In this document: positions 25,319 to 34,124 of the stretch, one piece after another
Layout of the letters: each line of letters begins with the position of its first letter
How positions within the stretch are numbered: the first letter of the stretch is position 1
Source: Chitinophaga sancti
Lineage (GTDB): Bacteria > Bacteroidota > Bacteroidia > Chitinophagales > Chitinophagaceae
Length of the DNA stretch: 64,000 nucleotides
Reading direction: 5' to 3'
Assembly (NCBI RefSeq): GCF_034424315.1
Contig: NZ_CP139972.1
Location: 2,418,001 to 2,482,000, forward strand
Made by a program: the position numbers and the translations under genes
The notes under the pieces: model-generated
The model's input: the letters and a program-made list of their open reading frames with translations, nothing else
Database searches by the model: none
Told to the model about the DNA's origin: nothing

Positions 25319-26749
25319 ATGCTAAAAACCGCCGACCACCTTTACCTGCAAATTGCAGAGAACTTAGAGCAACTCATCATCAAACAGGTGTTGAAAATGG
25401 GAGACAAACTTCCTTCTGTCCGCAATCTCAGTGAGGAAAAAGGCGTGAGCATGAGCACTGCCTTCCAGGCCTATTACCACCTGGAAAGCAAGGGTATGGT
25501 TGAATCCAGGCCGAAGTCAGGCTATTATGTGACCTTTTGTCCACGGCGCCTGCCGGAAATGCCGAAGCAAACAGAGGCTGTAAAAAAACCATCTGAGGTA
25601 ACGGTACATGAAATGATTTCCCGGATGTACTTACACAATTCCAACCCGGAGATCCTGAAATTTTCATCCGCCGTATTTCCCGTAGCACAACTTCCTGCTG
25701 CCAAGATGACGAAGGCTATGGTGCAGGCGATTCACCGGCTTCCGAATGGAGGGCTTGGCTATGACACTTTACAGGGCAATGAAGACCTGCGGCGGCAAAT
25801 TGCCCGTATGTCTATCGGCTGGGGTGGTGCGGTGACGGAAGATGATATTGTGATTGCGGCGGGTTGCTCTGATGCTTTATCATTGTGTTTGTCTGCCGTT
25901 ACGCAACCCGGGGATACGATTGCCGTAGAAAGCCCTACCTATTATGGCTCTCTGCAACTGGCAGAGAACCTGGGTCTGAAAGTACTGGAAGTGCCTACGC
26001 ATCCGATTACAGGCATCGACCTCGATTACCTGGATAAGGCGATCCCAAAGTTTAAAATCAAAGCATGTCTCTTTGTGACGAACTTCACGAACCCTTTGGG
26101 GGCCTGTATGCCGGATAGTCATAAGCAGGAACTGGTTAGGATATTAGAAAAATATGACATACCGCTGATTGAGGATGATATATACGGAGATATGTATTTT
26201 GGGAAAGAGAGACCGGGTATATGTAAATCCTTTGATAAAAATGGGTTAGTGTTGTTGTGTAATTCATTTTCCAAATCTTTAGCACCGGGCTATCGGGTGG
26301 GCTGGACCCTGCCGGGGCGTTATAAGGAAAAAGTATTACGTATTAAGCGTAACCGGGCGATTTCCTCTCCTTCCCTGCCGAGTGCAGCCATCGCGTGTTT
26401 TTTAGAAAACGGGCGTTACGAGTATCATCTGAGGGGAATGCGGCAGACATTGCATACCCAGTTTATGCGTCATTTACAGGCGATTTCTGATTATTTTCCG
26501 GAGGATACCTGTGTAACCCGTCCTGGTGGAGGCTTTGTATGCTGGGTAGAACTGAACCCAAGGGTCAATGCCTTTGAGTTATATGAGCAGTCGCTGAAGC
26601 ATAAGGTAATTTTTGCGCCGGGCAGGATCTTCTCTTTGCAGGACAGGTACAATAACTGCCTGAGAATTAGTTATAATAATGCCTGGAGTAAGGCGGTGGA
26701 AGATGGGTTAAAGACGATTGGGAGGCTGGCAAAGAAGCTAATGAGCTAA
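25319..26749 (+). CDS. MocR-type GntR/aminotransferase regulator
   Basis: 476 residues from the ATG at 25319. N-terminal GntR winged helix (LYLQIAENLEQLIIKQVLKM, SVRNLSEEKGVSMSTAFQAY) is joined to a fold-type I aminotransferase domain with an intact PLP site: GCSDALSL, VESPTYYG, NFTNPLGA, LIEDDIYGD and the Schiff-base Lys319 in NSFSKSLAPGYRVGW. MocR proteins sense PLP or amino compounds and control nearby genes; the enzymatic domain may also be active. It is divergent from the ArsR-Ada operon across 170 bp. Confidence 0.88.
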   Translation: MLKTADHLYLQIAENLEQLIIKQVLKMGDKLPSVRNLSEEKGVSMSTAFQAYYHLESKGMVESRPKSGYYVTFCPRRLPEMPKQTEAVKKPSEVTVHEMISRMYLHNSNPEILKFSSAVFPVAQLPAAKMTKAMVQAIHRLPNGGLGYDTLQGNEDLRRQIARMSIGWGGAVTEDDIVIAAGCSDALSLCLSAVTQPGDTIAVESPTYYGSLQLAENLGLKVLEVPTHPITGIDLDYLDKAIPKFKIKACLFVTNFTNPLGACMPDSHKQELVRILEKYDIPLIEDDIYGDMYFGKERPGICKSFDKNGLVLLCNSFSKSLAPGYRVGWTLPGRYKEKVLRIKRNRAISSPSLPSAAIACFLENGRYEYHLRGMRQTLHTQFMRHLQAISDYFPEDTCVTRPGGGFVCWVELNPRVNAFELYEQSLKHKVIFAPGRIFSLQDRYNNCLRISYNNAWSKAVEDGLKTIGRLAKKLMS

Positions 26750-26815
26750 TTTAAAATTGGACTGAGTCGGAAGACTTTTGGTACGATAACAGGCATTTTA
26801 CCCCTTAAGCCGGCA

Positions 26816-27085
26816 TTAACTTAACCGTGAAAAAAACGAAGAGAGGTACTTCATCATCTCCTTATTAACTGTCAATTGAACGTTTCTTCCTGTCTTGTCA
26901 TATATTAATATACCGCTGTCTACCAATATCTTAATATGGTGAGAAACCGTGGGTTGGGACAAACCTGTCAGCTCTGTGATATCACAACACTGTATAGCAG
27001 GCTGCCTGGAAGCCGCCAGCAATATGGACAAACGGTGTTTATCGGCTATTGCATTCGCTGCTTTCTCTATCATTACTGCATCCAT
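26816..27085 (-). CDS. ArsR-family transcriptional regulator
   Basis: 89 residues from the ATG at 27085; an in-frame ATG at 27139 would add 18 hydrophobic residues unlike the family. Winged helix: ANAIADKHRLSILLAASRQP, then ITELTGLSQPTVSHHIKILV (recognition helix) and SGILIYDKTGRNVQLTVNKE (wing). An early CC pair (IQCCDITEL) lies near the ELCVCDL position where ArsR/SmtB proteins bind metal, but the CxC form is not kept. It is divergent from the second MocR-type gene, a possible target. Confidence 0.82.
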   Translation of the reverse strand: MDAVMIEKAANAIADKHRLSILLAASRQPAIQCCDITELTGLSQPTVSHHIKILVDSGILIYDKTGRNVQLTVNKEMMKYLSSFFSRLS

Positions 27086-27243
27086 TAGGTAAAAGTATGA
27101 TAAATCTCCCAAAAGACAGGAGGCCCCAATCAGCCCCAAAAAAGAATTGGAAAAAAACTTTTAAAAACCCTCCCAAAATTACAAATCGTTAACAACCGTA
27201 ACTTTTTCTACTGCGTATATGGAAGGAACACCTTAAGCCAACC

Positions 27244-28689
27244 ATGAAGCATCATAGTCAGGTACATCTACAATTGTCAGTGAATAGTGAGGTTCCGATT
27301 TATCAACAGATCAAATCTTACATCATTAACGAAATCAAGCGGGGGCGACTGTTGCCCGGCGCTCAGTTACCAGGTAGCCGCGTTCTTGCCCAGCAATTAC
27401 GTGTGAACCGTAACACCGTTATTCTCGCGTATGAGCATTTAGCCGCTGATGGCTGGATTGCCACTCAATATAAGAGTGGTACGCGGATCAGTGATCCCAT
27501 ACCCCAGGAACTGGTACCGCCAGGCAGTCCTGAGGCTGCACCGAAACCGGTGCTGGACATCTCTTTCCGACAGTTTGATCCACCACAGCCGTTACCTTAT
27601 AATAATGGTACATTCGATATCGTATTCGACGATGGTCAACCAGATGGACGCATTTCGCCAATACCGGAGCTCACCAGGGAGGTGAGGAAGATCCTGCATC
27701 AGCAGACCAGCAAATCGCACCTTAAGAACTACAACGAGAGGGGCAATGAGCAACTGTTGCAGGAAATCAACCTGGTATTGAACAACGACAGGGGCCTCGC
27801 TGCGGTGCCTGAGAATATTTGTGTTACACACGGGCACCAGGATTCCCTGTTCCTCGTGGCGCAGACACTGATCTTCCCGGGTGATCATGTAGCGGTGGAG
27901 CATCCGGGCTATCAGCCTGCCTGGGATGCTTTCAGGCTCACCGGCGCTCATCTGCATTATATTCCTGTAGATGAATATGGTATTGACGTAGAAGCGTTGG
28001 CAGTAGTTTGCCAGCATACTTCGCTCAAAGCTGTGTACATCACACCGCACCACCAGTATCCCACCACGACTACCCTGCCGGCAGCAAGAAGGCAGCAGTT
28101 GCTGTCACTAAGTGAGCAATATCATTTTATGATCATTGAAGATGATTATGATCATAATTATCACTTCGACGCACAACCGGTATTACCGGTAGCTGGTATG
28201 CCGCATGCTGATAACGTGGTGTATATTGGTAGTGTAGCTCCTTCTATTCCACTGAGCTTCGTGTATGGCCCGGTTGAGTTTATCCATTCACTGGCTTCCT
28301 GCCAGATGGTAGTGAGTCAGCAACGGGATCGCCTGCTAGAACAGGGGATGGCCAACCTGATGGCTGAAGGGGAGATCAGGAAATACCTGCAGCAGTCACA
28401 TGCTATTTACAAAAAGCGTTTGGCCCTGACTACGGGCATCCTGGAAGTGAACTTTAATGGGATTGCGGATTTCACGATTCCGAAGGGAGGTCTGGCTATC
28501 TGGATGCAATTGCACCAGGCAGTGGAGGTTTCGCAGTTGCATGCAGCGGGGATCTATATCGTGAACCCATATAGTTTTTATGCACCACACTATACGGGGC
28601 AAACCGGATTGAGACTGGGTTTTGCTTCCCTGGAAGAAAATGCGATTGTGAAAGGATTGGATAAACTGGCGAAGATCTTACAGAAATAG
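27244..28689 (+). CDS. MocR-type regulator lacking the PLP lysine
   Basis: 481 residues: GntR winged helix (PIYQQIKSYIINEIKRGRLL, SRVLAQQLRVNRNTVILAYE) and an aminotransferase-like domain with conserved HHQYPTTTTLPAARRQ (269-284) and IIEDDYDHNYHFDAQPVLP. Where MocR proteins have IGTFSKTLFP.LR.GY with the Schiff-base lysine, this protein reads IGSVAPSIPLSFVYG (328-342), with no lysine. The region is otherwise colinear and the frame is intact, so PLP could not be bound covalently. It may sense a ligand without PLP chemistry or be a degenerate paralogue. The gene is divergent from the ArsR gene and ends near a strong terminator. Confidence 0.85.
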   Translation: MKHHSQVHLQLSVNSEVPIYQQIKSYIINEIKRGRLLPGAQLPGSRVLAQQLRVNRNTVILAYEHLAADGWIATQYKSGTRISDPIPQELVPPGSPEAAPKPVLDISFRQFDPPQPLPYNNGTFDIVFDDGQPDGRISPIPELTREVRKILHQQTSKSHLKNYNERGNEQLLQEINLVLNNDRGLAAVPENICVTHGHQDSLFLVAQTLIFPGDHVAVEHPGYQPAWDAFRLTGAHLHYIPVDEYGIDVEALAVVCQHTSLKAVYITPHHQYPTTTTLPAARRQQLLSLSEQYHFMIIEDDYDHNYHFDAQPVLPVAGMPHADNVVYIGSVAPSIPLSFVYGPVEFIHSLASCQMVVSQQRDRLLEQGMANLMAEGEIRKYLQQSHAIYKKRLALTTGILEVNFNGIADFTIPKGGLAIWMQLHQAVEVSQLHAAGIYIVNPYSFYAPHYTGQTGLRLGFASLEENAIVKGLDKLAKILQK

Positions 28690-28790
28690 ACGTTTTAGGT
28701 AGACGAAGCTGAGAAATTATTTTAGCGAAAGTTTCCTTCACAAATTTTGAATCGATACGCCCTCTTATACTTGGATATGGATTCGACCGG

Positions 28791-28813
28791 AAAAGGCAGT
28801 TATACTGCCTTTT
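28791..28813. terminator. Bidirectional terminator
   Basis: AAAAGGCAG-TTATA-CTGCCTTTT followed by more T, between two convergent genes (MocR-type + and MarR -). Confidence 0.85.
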
Positions 28814-28820
28814 TCTTTTT

Positions 28821-29438
28821 TTATGACAGGGTGGAATGATACATACAGTCTATCTGTAATTCTGCCGAAGTGAGAGATTTATGCAGGAACTGACAGCTAT
28901 GCTGTCTTTTTTTATTTCCCTGGTAGTGCGCACAGTTATAGCACATTCTTTGTAAGCCCCCACCCTCTTTGTTCATCAGTCCTGCTATCAGGGCAAACAG
29001 GGTTTGATAAAGATTATTCTTCTCAAAACCAGGTCGTTTTTCCAACACCTCTGTTAGGGGGGCTGCATATTCTTCTGCTTTGAGCAGAAGGTCCTGACCT
29101 GCCAGGGTTGGAGACATAGAAAAACTACGTCTGTCACGTTTGTCAGGTTGCATATCCAGGAGACCTTTCGAGACGAGGGATGCGACAGCATCGCTGATGG
29201 TAGGCCGGCTCAATTGTAATTCAGTGGCAACGTGTGCCACTTTGTTCAGTTCTGCGGGATGGTAGCCGATGAAAAGCAGGATCTGTAACTGCAGGGGGGT
29301 GAGCCCCAGGGTACGCGCCTGCTCCCATTGAAGGGCTTTCAGCATGTCGCTGAGCCGCTGTAAAGATAATACGAGTCTGGCATCCAGGCTGTGAAGCTGC
29401 TGTTCCGGACTAAAGTTGGATGGTTTTTTCTGTGGCAT
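28821..29438 (-). CDS. MarR-family regulator with C-terminal Cys/His cluster
   Basis: 205 residues. Central winged helix: LGLTPLQLQILLFIGYHPAE, VAHVATELQLSRPTISDAVA and SLVSKGLLDMQPDKRDRRSF. The N-terminal helix (LQRLSDMLKALQWEQ) is the usual MarR dimer helix. The last 45 residues add MCYNCAHYQGNKKRQHSCQF and a further Cys in LQIDCMYH, a CxxC-H-C-C pattern able to bind zinc or an Fe-S cluster; ordinary MarR proteins (about 145 residues) lack this. It is a possible redox or metal sensor; target genes unknown. Confidence 0.82.
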   Translation of the reverse strand: MPQKKPSNFSPEQQLHSLDARLVLSLQRLSDMLKALQWEQARTLGLTPLQLQILLFIGYHPAELNKVAHVATELQLSRPTISDAVASLVSKGLLDMQPDKRDRRSFSMSPTLAGQDLLLKAEEYAAPLTEVLEKRPGFEKNNLYQTLFALIAGLMNKEGGGLQRMCYNCAHYQGNKKRQHSCQFLHKSLTSAELQIDCMYHSTLS

Positions 29439-29727
29439 CTAAGGGTGCAAATGTAAAGTGGTTAAAATTGACAGATAAGGTCCAGATAAAACTATTTTTA
29501 ACACAAAGTGGCATGGTGAGAATGGGGTTATGTATGAAAGAAAAATATCAAATCGCATTTTTAGGATTATTGGAACTTAACTCCGGGAGGTCAACCAGTG
29601 ACAGGGACGAATATGTAAATCAGTATAATCAGTTATATTTACGCTTACAACACAGGTATTTATACGCTTTTCTTTATCACCCCATTCTTCTAGTTTGCAT
29701 TATCAATCATTATAAAACCGCTTATTT
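29439..29727. other. Intergenic region without clear gene
   Basis: 289 bp between the divergent MarR gene and the lipoprotein gene. An open frame here has no protein-like features and overlaps the lipoprotein start. It presumably contains both promoters. Confidence 0.5.
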
Positions 29728-30246
29728 ATGAAGCACCACAATTCCATCCGTATCTTTGCGCCGGTTTTCCTACTGCTATGCTTTAGCAGGTGTACCCCAA
29801 AAGACCCCGACAATTTTCAGATTCCGCTGAACAAAGCACGCGCCAGCCGTCATGTGATCTCCCAGCAGGAAGCTGAAAACCTGACCAATGGTTTTCAGCG
29901 TGGCAAAAAAGAATTGCAGGCACGCCTGCAAGGCAATTATCTCGACAGTGCCTTCAACATCCCTGATGCGGAAATGTTTAACCGTGATGCGATTGCAGCC
30001 TTGTTGAATGCAAAAGGCGCAGATGGGATCCGTATTTACATGGGAAAGGATGAAAAAGGCCAGGTAAGACTGGTGTTATTGCCGGTAGATCGCAAAGGCA
30101 ATGATATTCATACCACCCTTGTGAGCCGTCAAACCGCCCTCAATGTACCAGGTATTCAATCTGCACAAGCCCAAGGCACAATGCAGGCTATGGAAAGCGG
30201 TCAGCGTTGTCCTCCACTTTGTAAAGATGTCGTACAACCCAAATAA
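29728..30246 (+). CDS. Hypothetical lipoprotein
   Basis: 172 residues with a lipoprotein signal peptide (hydrophobic stretch then LLCFSRC, lipid Cys at residue 22). The mature part contains ISQQEAENLTNGFQRGKKEL and GIRIYMGKDEKGQVRLVLLP; a similar segment occurs in many unnamed Bacteroidota proteins. A C-terminal CPPLC pair could form a disulfide. It ends at the base before the next gene and so heads a four-gene unit (lipoprotein, membrane protein, kinase, response regulator). It may supply the periplasmic input of that system; this is inference. Confidence 0.75.
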   Translation: MKHHNSIRIFAPVFLLLCFSRCTPKDPDNFQIPLNKARASRHVISQQEAENLTNGFQRGKKELQARLQGNYLDSAFNIPDAEMFNRDAIAALLNAKGADGIRIYMGKDEKGQVRLVLLPVDRKGNDIHTTLVSRQTALNVPGIQSAQAQGTMQAMESGQRCPPLCKDVVQPK

Positions 30247-30909
30247 ATGAATAATCTAGGCGCATTCTTTGTCAGCCAGATTGTAATTATTCCATTAGTG
30301 ATAGGGCTGATACGCTTCAACAAAACAGTATCGAGCTATCAGCCCTTCCTCCTCTTGCTTGCCCTGGCTTTCATTTCGGAATCTATCAGCTTTATATGCA
30401 TTGAAATACTGAACACCAGCAATGCTATCTCTTTCAACCTATATGGGCTGGCAGAATGTATGGTTGTATTGTACCAGTTTTATGTGTGGGGTTTTCTGAA
30501 AAGAAAATTCCGGCTCTATGTCGTACTTGCCATAGGTCTTATTACCGGGTGGGTAACAGAAAATCTTTTGTTTGCACAGATTGAAAATTTTAGTCCTGTA
30601 TTCCGGGTCACCTATGCTTTTATTGCGGTGTTGCTGAGCATCAATGAGATCAATTACCTGATTATACAGGATAATAAGAACCTGCTTCGCAATTCACGCT
30701 TCCTGATTTGCATGGGGTTTATTATCATTTTTATTTACCAGATCATTTATGAAGCTTCGTTCTTTGTGGGTTCGGATACCATATTGACACTGAAGATTGT
30801 TTTTATGTTCAATTATATCAATGCTTTTGTAAATTTGGTTTATGTGCTCGCGGTGTTGTTTATCCCCGTCAAGACTGCTTATTACTTTAAAAAACACTTT
30901 GAAGCGTAG
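30247..30909 (+). CDS. Hypothetical multi-pass membrane protein
   Basis: 220 residues, six or seven predicted membrane helices (for example FLLLLALAFISESISFICIE and FLICMGFIIIFIYQIIYEAS), no soluble domain and no recognised family. The start is directly after the stop of the lipoprotein gene, and a histidine kinase gene follows after 15 bases, so it is probably an accessory sensor of the two-component system, comparable in layout to 7TM-type input proteins. Confidence 0.75.
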   Translation: MNNLGAFFVSQIVIIPLVIGLIRFNKTVSSYQPFLLLLALAFISESISFICIEILNTSNAISFNLYGLAECMVVLYQFYVWGFLKRKFRLYVVLAIGLITGWVTENLLFAQIENFSPVFRVTYAFIAVLLSINEINYLIIQDNKNLLRNSRFLICMGFIIIFIYQIIYEASFFVGSDTILTLKIVFMFNYINAFVNLVYVLAVLFIPVKTAYYFKKHFEA

Positions 30910-30924
30910 CATCGTTATTGCCCC

Positions 30925-31665
30925 ATGGATGATAAGATCTTTTATACGACCGTATTTATTTCACTGCTGATAGCGGTCATTATTGTATTCTTTGTCGTCT
31001 CCATTATTCTTTACCACAGAAGGTATATGCAGTTGCAAAGGGAACGGATTGTTGCAGAGATTACGATCCTGGAAAATGAGCGGAAACGGATAGCAGCAGA
31101 TCTGCATGATAGTATGGGTCCGCTCCTGTCTACCATCAAGCTAAACATCAATAGTGTCCAGGTAAATGACGAGCATGACAAAATGGTGATTGCAAAATCG
31201 GGTACTTATATTGATGACGTGATCAGGGGATTGCGCCAGATCTCCCATAACCTGTTGCCCGCGACCCTGGAGCGGAAAGGGTTGGTGGATGCACTACATG
31301 AGTTTATCAGGCAGGTGAGTGTGAAGGCGCAGCTGGATATACGATTTCATACTTCGGGGCAGATCAGTATTCCGCCTGAAAAGGAGATACATGTATTCAG
31401 GATTATCCAGGAGATTACCCATAATACGCTGAAGCATGCAAAGGCGACACAGCTGCAGATTGTGCTGAGCAGGGAGGATGGATTCTTCCTGGTATTGGTG
31501 AAAGAGAATGGAGTGGGGTTTGATGTGGGACGGGTGAAGGCGGAGTCCACGGGCTTGGGAATGAAAAGTTTGGCGATCAGGACGGATATTTTGAATGGGA
31601 GTCTGGTGATTGAGTCGGTATTGGGGCAGGGAACGAATTATTTTATAAAGATACCGGTGGGGTGA
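30925..31665 (+). CDS. Sensor histidine kinase, NarX/DegS-like (HisKA_3)
   Basis: 246 residues. One membrane helix (8-30), then the HisKA_3 dimerisation domain with the phosphate-accepting His61 in RKRIAADLHDSMGP, then HATPase: IIQEITHNTLKHAKATQLQI (N box), VKENGVGFDVG and STGLGMKSLAIRTDILNGSL. The protein has no extracytoplasmic domain, so the preceding membrane protein and lipoprotein may provide the signal. Its partner is the LuxR-type response regulator 126 bp downstream. Confidence 0.9.
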   Translation: MDDKIFYTTVFISLLIAVIIVFFVVSIILYHRRYMQLQRERIVAEITILENERKRIAADLHDSMGPLLSTIKLNINSVQVNDEHDKMVIAKSGTYIDDVIRGLRQISHNLLPATLERKGLVDALHEFIRQVSVKAQLDIRFHTSGQISIPPEKEIHVFRIIQEITHNTLKHAKATQLQIVLSREDGFFLVLVKENGVGFDVGRVKAESTGLGMKSLAIRTDILNGSLVIESVLGQGTNYFIKIPVG

Positions 31666-31791
31666 TGTGTGGAATAAATATATGCGGTGGCCTGCTTTCA
31701 GGCTGATAATGAACAATTTCATTATAATTCCCGCAGGATGATGTAATTTTACCATCATACCGATACCATTACCCCAAAAGATTCAACTAAC

Positions 31792-32457
31792 ATGTACGAT
31801 ATCCGATTAGTGATAGCCGATGATCATGAGATATTCCGTGATGGCCTGGCACTGATGCTTTCCAGACAACCCAATATCAATCTGGTTGGTCAGGCAGGCA
31901 ATGGCAGGGAATTGATGGAACTATTGGAAACGACGGAAGCGGATGTGGTAATGACTGACTTAAAAATGCCCCTGATGGATGGTATTACTGCTACCCGCAC
32001 TTTAATACAACGTTACCCGCACATCAGGATCATTGCCCTTTCAATGTTTGATGAAGAAGAACTGATCGTGGAAATGCTGGAAGCCGGGGCAAAAGGTTAT
32101 TTGCTTAAAAATGCGGACAAGCAGGAGATTATTGAGGCAATTACCAGTGTATTTGACGATAAGATTTTCTATTGCAGGCAAACGAGTTCGAAGCTGGCGG
32201 CAATGATTGTGAAAAGCCGGTTTAATCCTTACCGTGATGCACAACCAATTACGTTTACAGACCGGGAGAAGGAGATTATCCGGCTGATATGTTTGCAGTA
32301 CACAGCGCAGCAGATTGGAGAAAAGATCTTTTTGAGCAAGCGCACGGTAGAAGGGCATCGCACGAGGATCCTGGAGAAGATGAACGTAAAAAATACAGCG
32401 GGCGTGGTGGTGTTTGCACTGAAGAATAATTTAATCAGCGAGGCAGAACTCTTATAA
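31792..32457 (+). CDS. NarL/FixJ-type response regulator
   Basis: 221 residues. Receiver domain with acidic pocket Asp10/Asp11 (IADDHE), phosphoacceptor Asp56 in VMTDLKMPLMDG, Ser in ALSMFDEEEL and Lys in LKNADKQE. C-terminal LuxR helix-turn-helix TDREKEIIRLICLQYTAQQI, then FLSKRTVEGHRTRILEKM. It is the natural partner of the HisKA_3 kinase immediately upstream. Targets unknown. Confidence 0.92.
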   Translation: MYDIRLVIADDHEIFRDGLALMLSRQPNINLVGQAGNGRELMELLETTEADVVMTDLKMPLMDGITATRTLIQRYPHIRIIALSMFDEEELIVEMLEAGAKGYLLKNADKQEIIEAITSVFDDKIFYCRQTSSKLAAMIVKSRFNPYRDAQPITFTDREKEIIRLICLQYTAQQIGEKIFLSKRTVEGHRTRILEKMNVKNTAGVVVFALKNNLISEAELL

Positions 32458-32528
32458 ACATGCCTGATAAAAGTATTTCAACCCCGGAATACTCTTTTTA
32501 CCCCTGACTATTCTCAAAATCCTCCCTA

Positions 32529-32559
32529 TTGTAAAAGCCCCCCTCCTTGATTACATTTG
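32529..32559 (+). promoter_or_regulatory. Promoter of the histidine phosphatase gene
   Basis: TTG, 20 bases, TACATTTG (exact TAnnTTTG), 23 bases before the ATG at 32583: the best -33/-7 pair found in the window. Confidence 0.65.
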
Positions 32560-32582
32560 TGTCCTATCAACAATAAGGACCT

Positions 32583-33173
32583 ATGACACGTATCACTATC
32601 ATCCGACACGGGAGTACTTCATGGAACAAGCAAGGCAGGATGCAGGGCAGCACAGATATACCGCTGGATGAAGAAGGTATCGAACAGGCCCGGAAACTGG
32701 GAGCCAGGCTGGCAGCTGAACAAAACTGGGATATCATATTTACCAGCCACCTGTCAAGAGCCAAAAGAACCGGAGAAATTATTGCGGAAGCCACAGGCCT
32801 TTCACCAGTACTGACAGATGAAAGATTGCGGGAGGTCTCTGGCGGTCAGACGGAAGGTACTGTAGAGGAAGACCGGATTGCCAAATGGGGGCCGGACTGG
32901 CGACAGCTGGATCTGGGTATTGAAAAGCCGGATGCTGTGCATGAGAGAGGAGTTGCTTTTATGAAAGACCTGCTGCAAGAACATGCGGGTAAACGCATTC
33001 TTGTTGTAAGTCATGGCAGTTTTATTCGTCATATGCTTCGTCATCTGACACCGGATTTTGTACTGACTGAACATTTGAAAAATACAGCCGTGTCAAGGTT
33101 TGTGGTGGAAGATACTAAATGGTCCTGCGATCTGTACAATTGTACCACACATTTGGATCTGGGATCTTTTTGA
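32583..33173 (+). CDS. Histidine phosphatase family protein
   Basis: 196 residues. Starts with the catalytic RHG motif (TIIRHGSTSWNKQGRMQGST), then LDEEGIEQARKLGARLAAEQ, TSHLSRAKRTGEII (second Arg) and LVVSHGSFIRHML with the second His. These define the phosphoglycerate-mutase-like branch; most such small proteins are broad phosphatases. A role in cobalamin (CobC) or sugar phosphate metabolism cannot be told. It is a single gene with its own promoter. Confidence 0.9.
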   Translation: MTRITIIRHGSTSWNKQGRMQGSTDIPLDEEGIEQARKLGARLAAEQNWDIIFTSHLSRAKRTGEIIAEATGLSPVLTDERLREVSGGQTEGTVEEDRIAKWGPDWRQLDLGIEKPDAVHERGVAFMKDLLQEHAGKRILVVSHGSFIRHMLRHLTPDFVLTEHLKNTAVSRFVVEDTKWSCDLYNCTTHLDLGSF

Positions 33174-33253
33174 GTTTAAAATACCAACACCTTGAACAAC
33201 CAACCAGATTAAGAGATTATTCCTAAATTGTGCCCTACACCCAATCCCTCATT

Positions 33254-34030
33254 ATGCAAGCTACAAGCTCCGGGTATGCACCCACAAATGGAATAGATCT
33301 CTATTACGAAATTTATGGCAGTGGCGAGCCACTGGTATTGATTCACGGTGGTGGATCAACTATTGAAAGCAATTTTGGCTACTTTATTCCCCTACTGGCA
33401 GCTGACAGGCAAATTATTGCCATGGAGCTGCAGGCGCATGGACATACCAAAGACAGGGGCACTCCCACTACTTTTGAGCAGGATGCGGATGACGTGGCTG
33501 CCCTGCTGGCGTTTTTGAAGATCCCGCAGGCGGAGATCCTGGGTTTCAGCAATGGCGGAAATACGGCGATGCAACTGGCGGCAAGGCACCCGCAGGTGGT
33601 GAAGAAACTGGTAATCGCATCCTCTTTCTTTAAAAGAGATGGGCTGTTCAAGGGCTTCTTTGATTTTATGAAAACAGCCAGCCTGGCGAATATGCCAATG
33701 GGATTGCAGGAGGCGTACCTGGCGATCAATAATGATCATGCGGCACTGGAAATTATGCATAACCGTGACAGAGACAGGATGATCGCGTTTGTAGACTGGC
33801 CGGAGGAAATGCTGCGGAATATTACGGTTCCTACCCTGCTTATCGGAGGGGATCAGGATGTGATGACACCGGAGCATTTTGTAGAGATGTTCAGGTTGTT
33901 TCCGAAGGCGCAGCTGGCGATTTTACCAGGTGGGCATGGGGGCTACCTGGGAGAAGTAACGCAAAGACATTTGTCAGGAGAGCAACCTGAAATGGCGGCA
34001 AAACTGATTTTAACTTTTTTAAAGGAGTAG
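33254..34030 (+). CDS. Alpha/beta hydrolase
   Basis: 258 residues from the ATG at 33254; a GTG at 33230 would add eight residues. Oxyanion HGGG at the start (LVLIHGGGSTIESNFGYF), nucleophile elbow GFSNGGNTA (Ser), acid Asp in LLIGGDQDVMTPEHF and catalytic His in PGGHGGYLG. It is a soluble carboxylesterase- or haloperoxidase-like enzyme; substrate unknown. It lies 80 bp after the phosphatase gene and 95 bp before an AraC gene on the same strand. Confidence 0.87.
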   Translation: MQATSSGYAPTNGIDLYYEIYGSGEPLVLIHGGGSTIESNFGYFIPLLAADRQIIAMELQAHGHTKDRGTPTTFEQDADDVAALLAFLKIPQAEILGFSNGGNTAMQLAARHPQVVKKLVIASSFFKRDGLFKGFFDFMKTASLANMPMGLQEAYLAINNDHAALEIMHNRDRDRMIAFVDWPEEMLRNITVPTLLIGGDQDVMTPEHFVEMFRLFPKAQLAILPGGHGGYLGEVTQRHLSGEQPEMAAKLILTFLKE

Positions 34031-34124
34031 GGTAATCATTCGCTGAAATAAAATTCATGCGGGTTTGGCTTACCTGGAATTTAAGAAAGTCTATTCCTTT
34101 CCCTTTGTTATGTAAATTGCAGGT

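Noticed and set aside
29420..29731. 103-codon open frame between the MarR and lipoprotein genes
   Set aside because: It starts inside the MarR gene, has no protein-like features and ends within the lipoprotein start.
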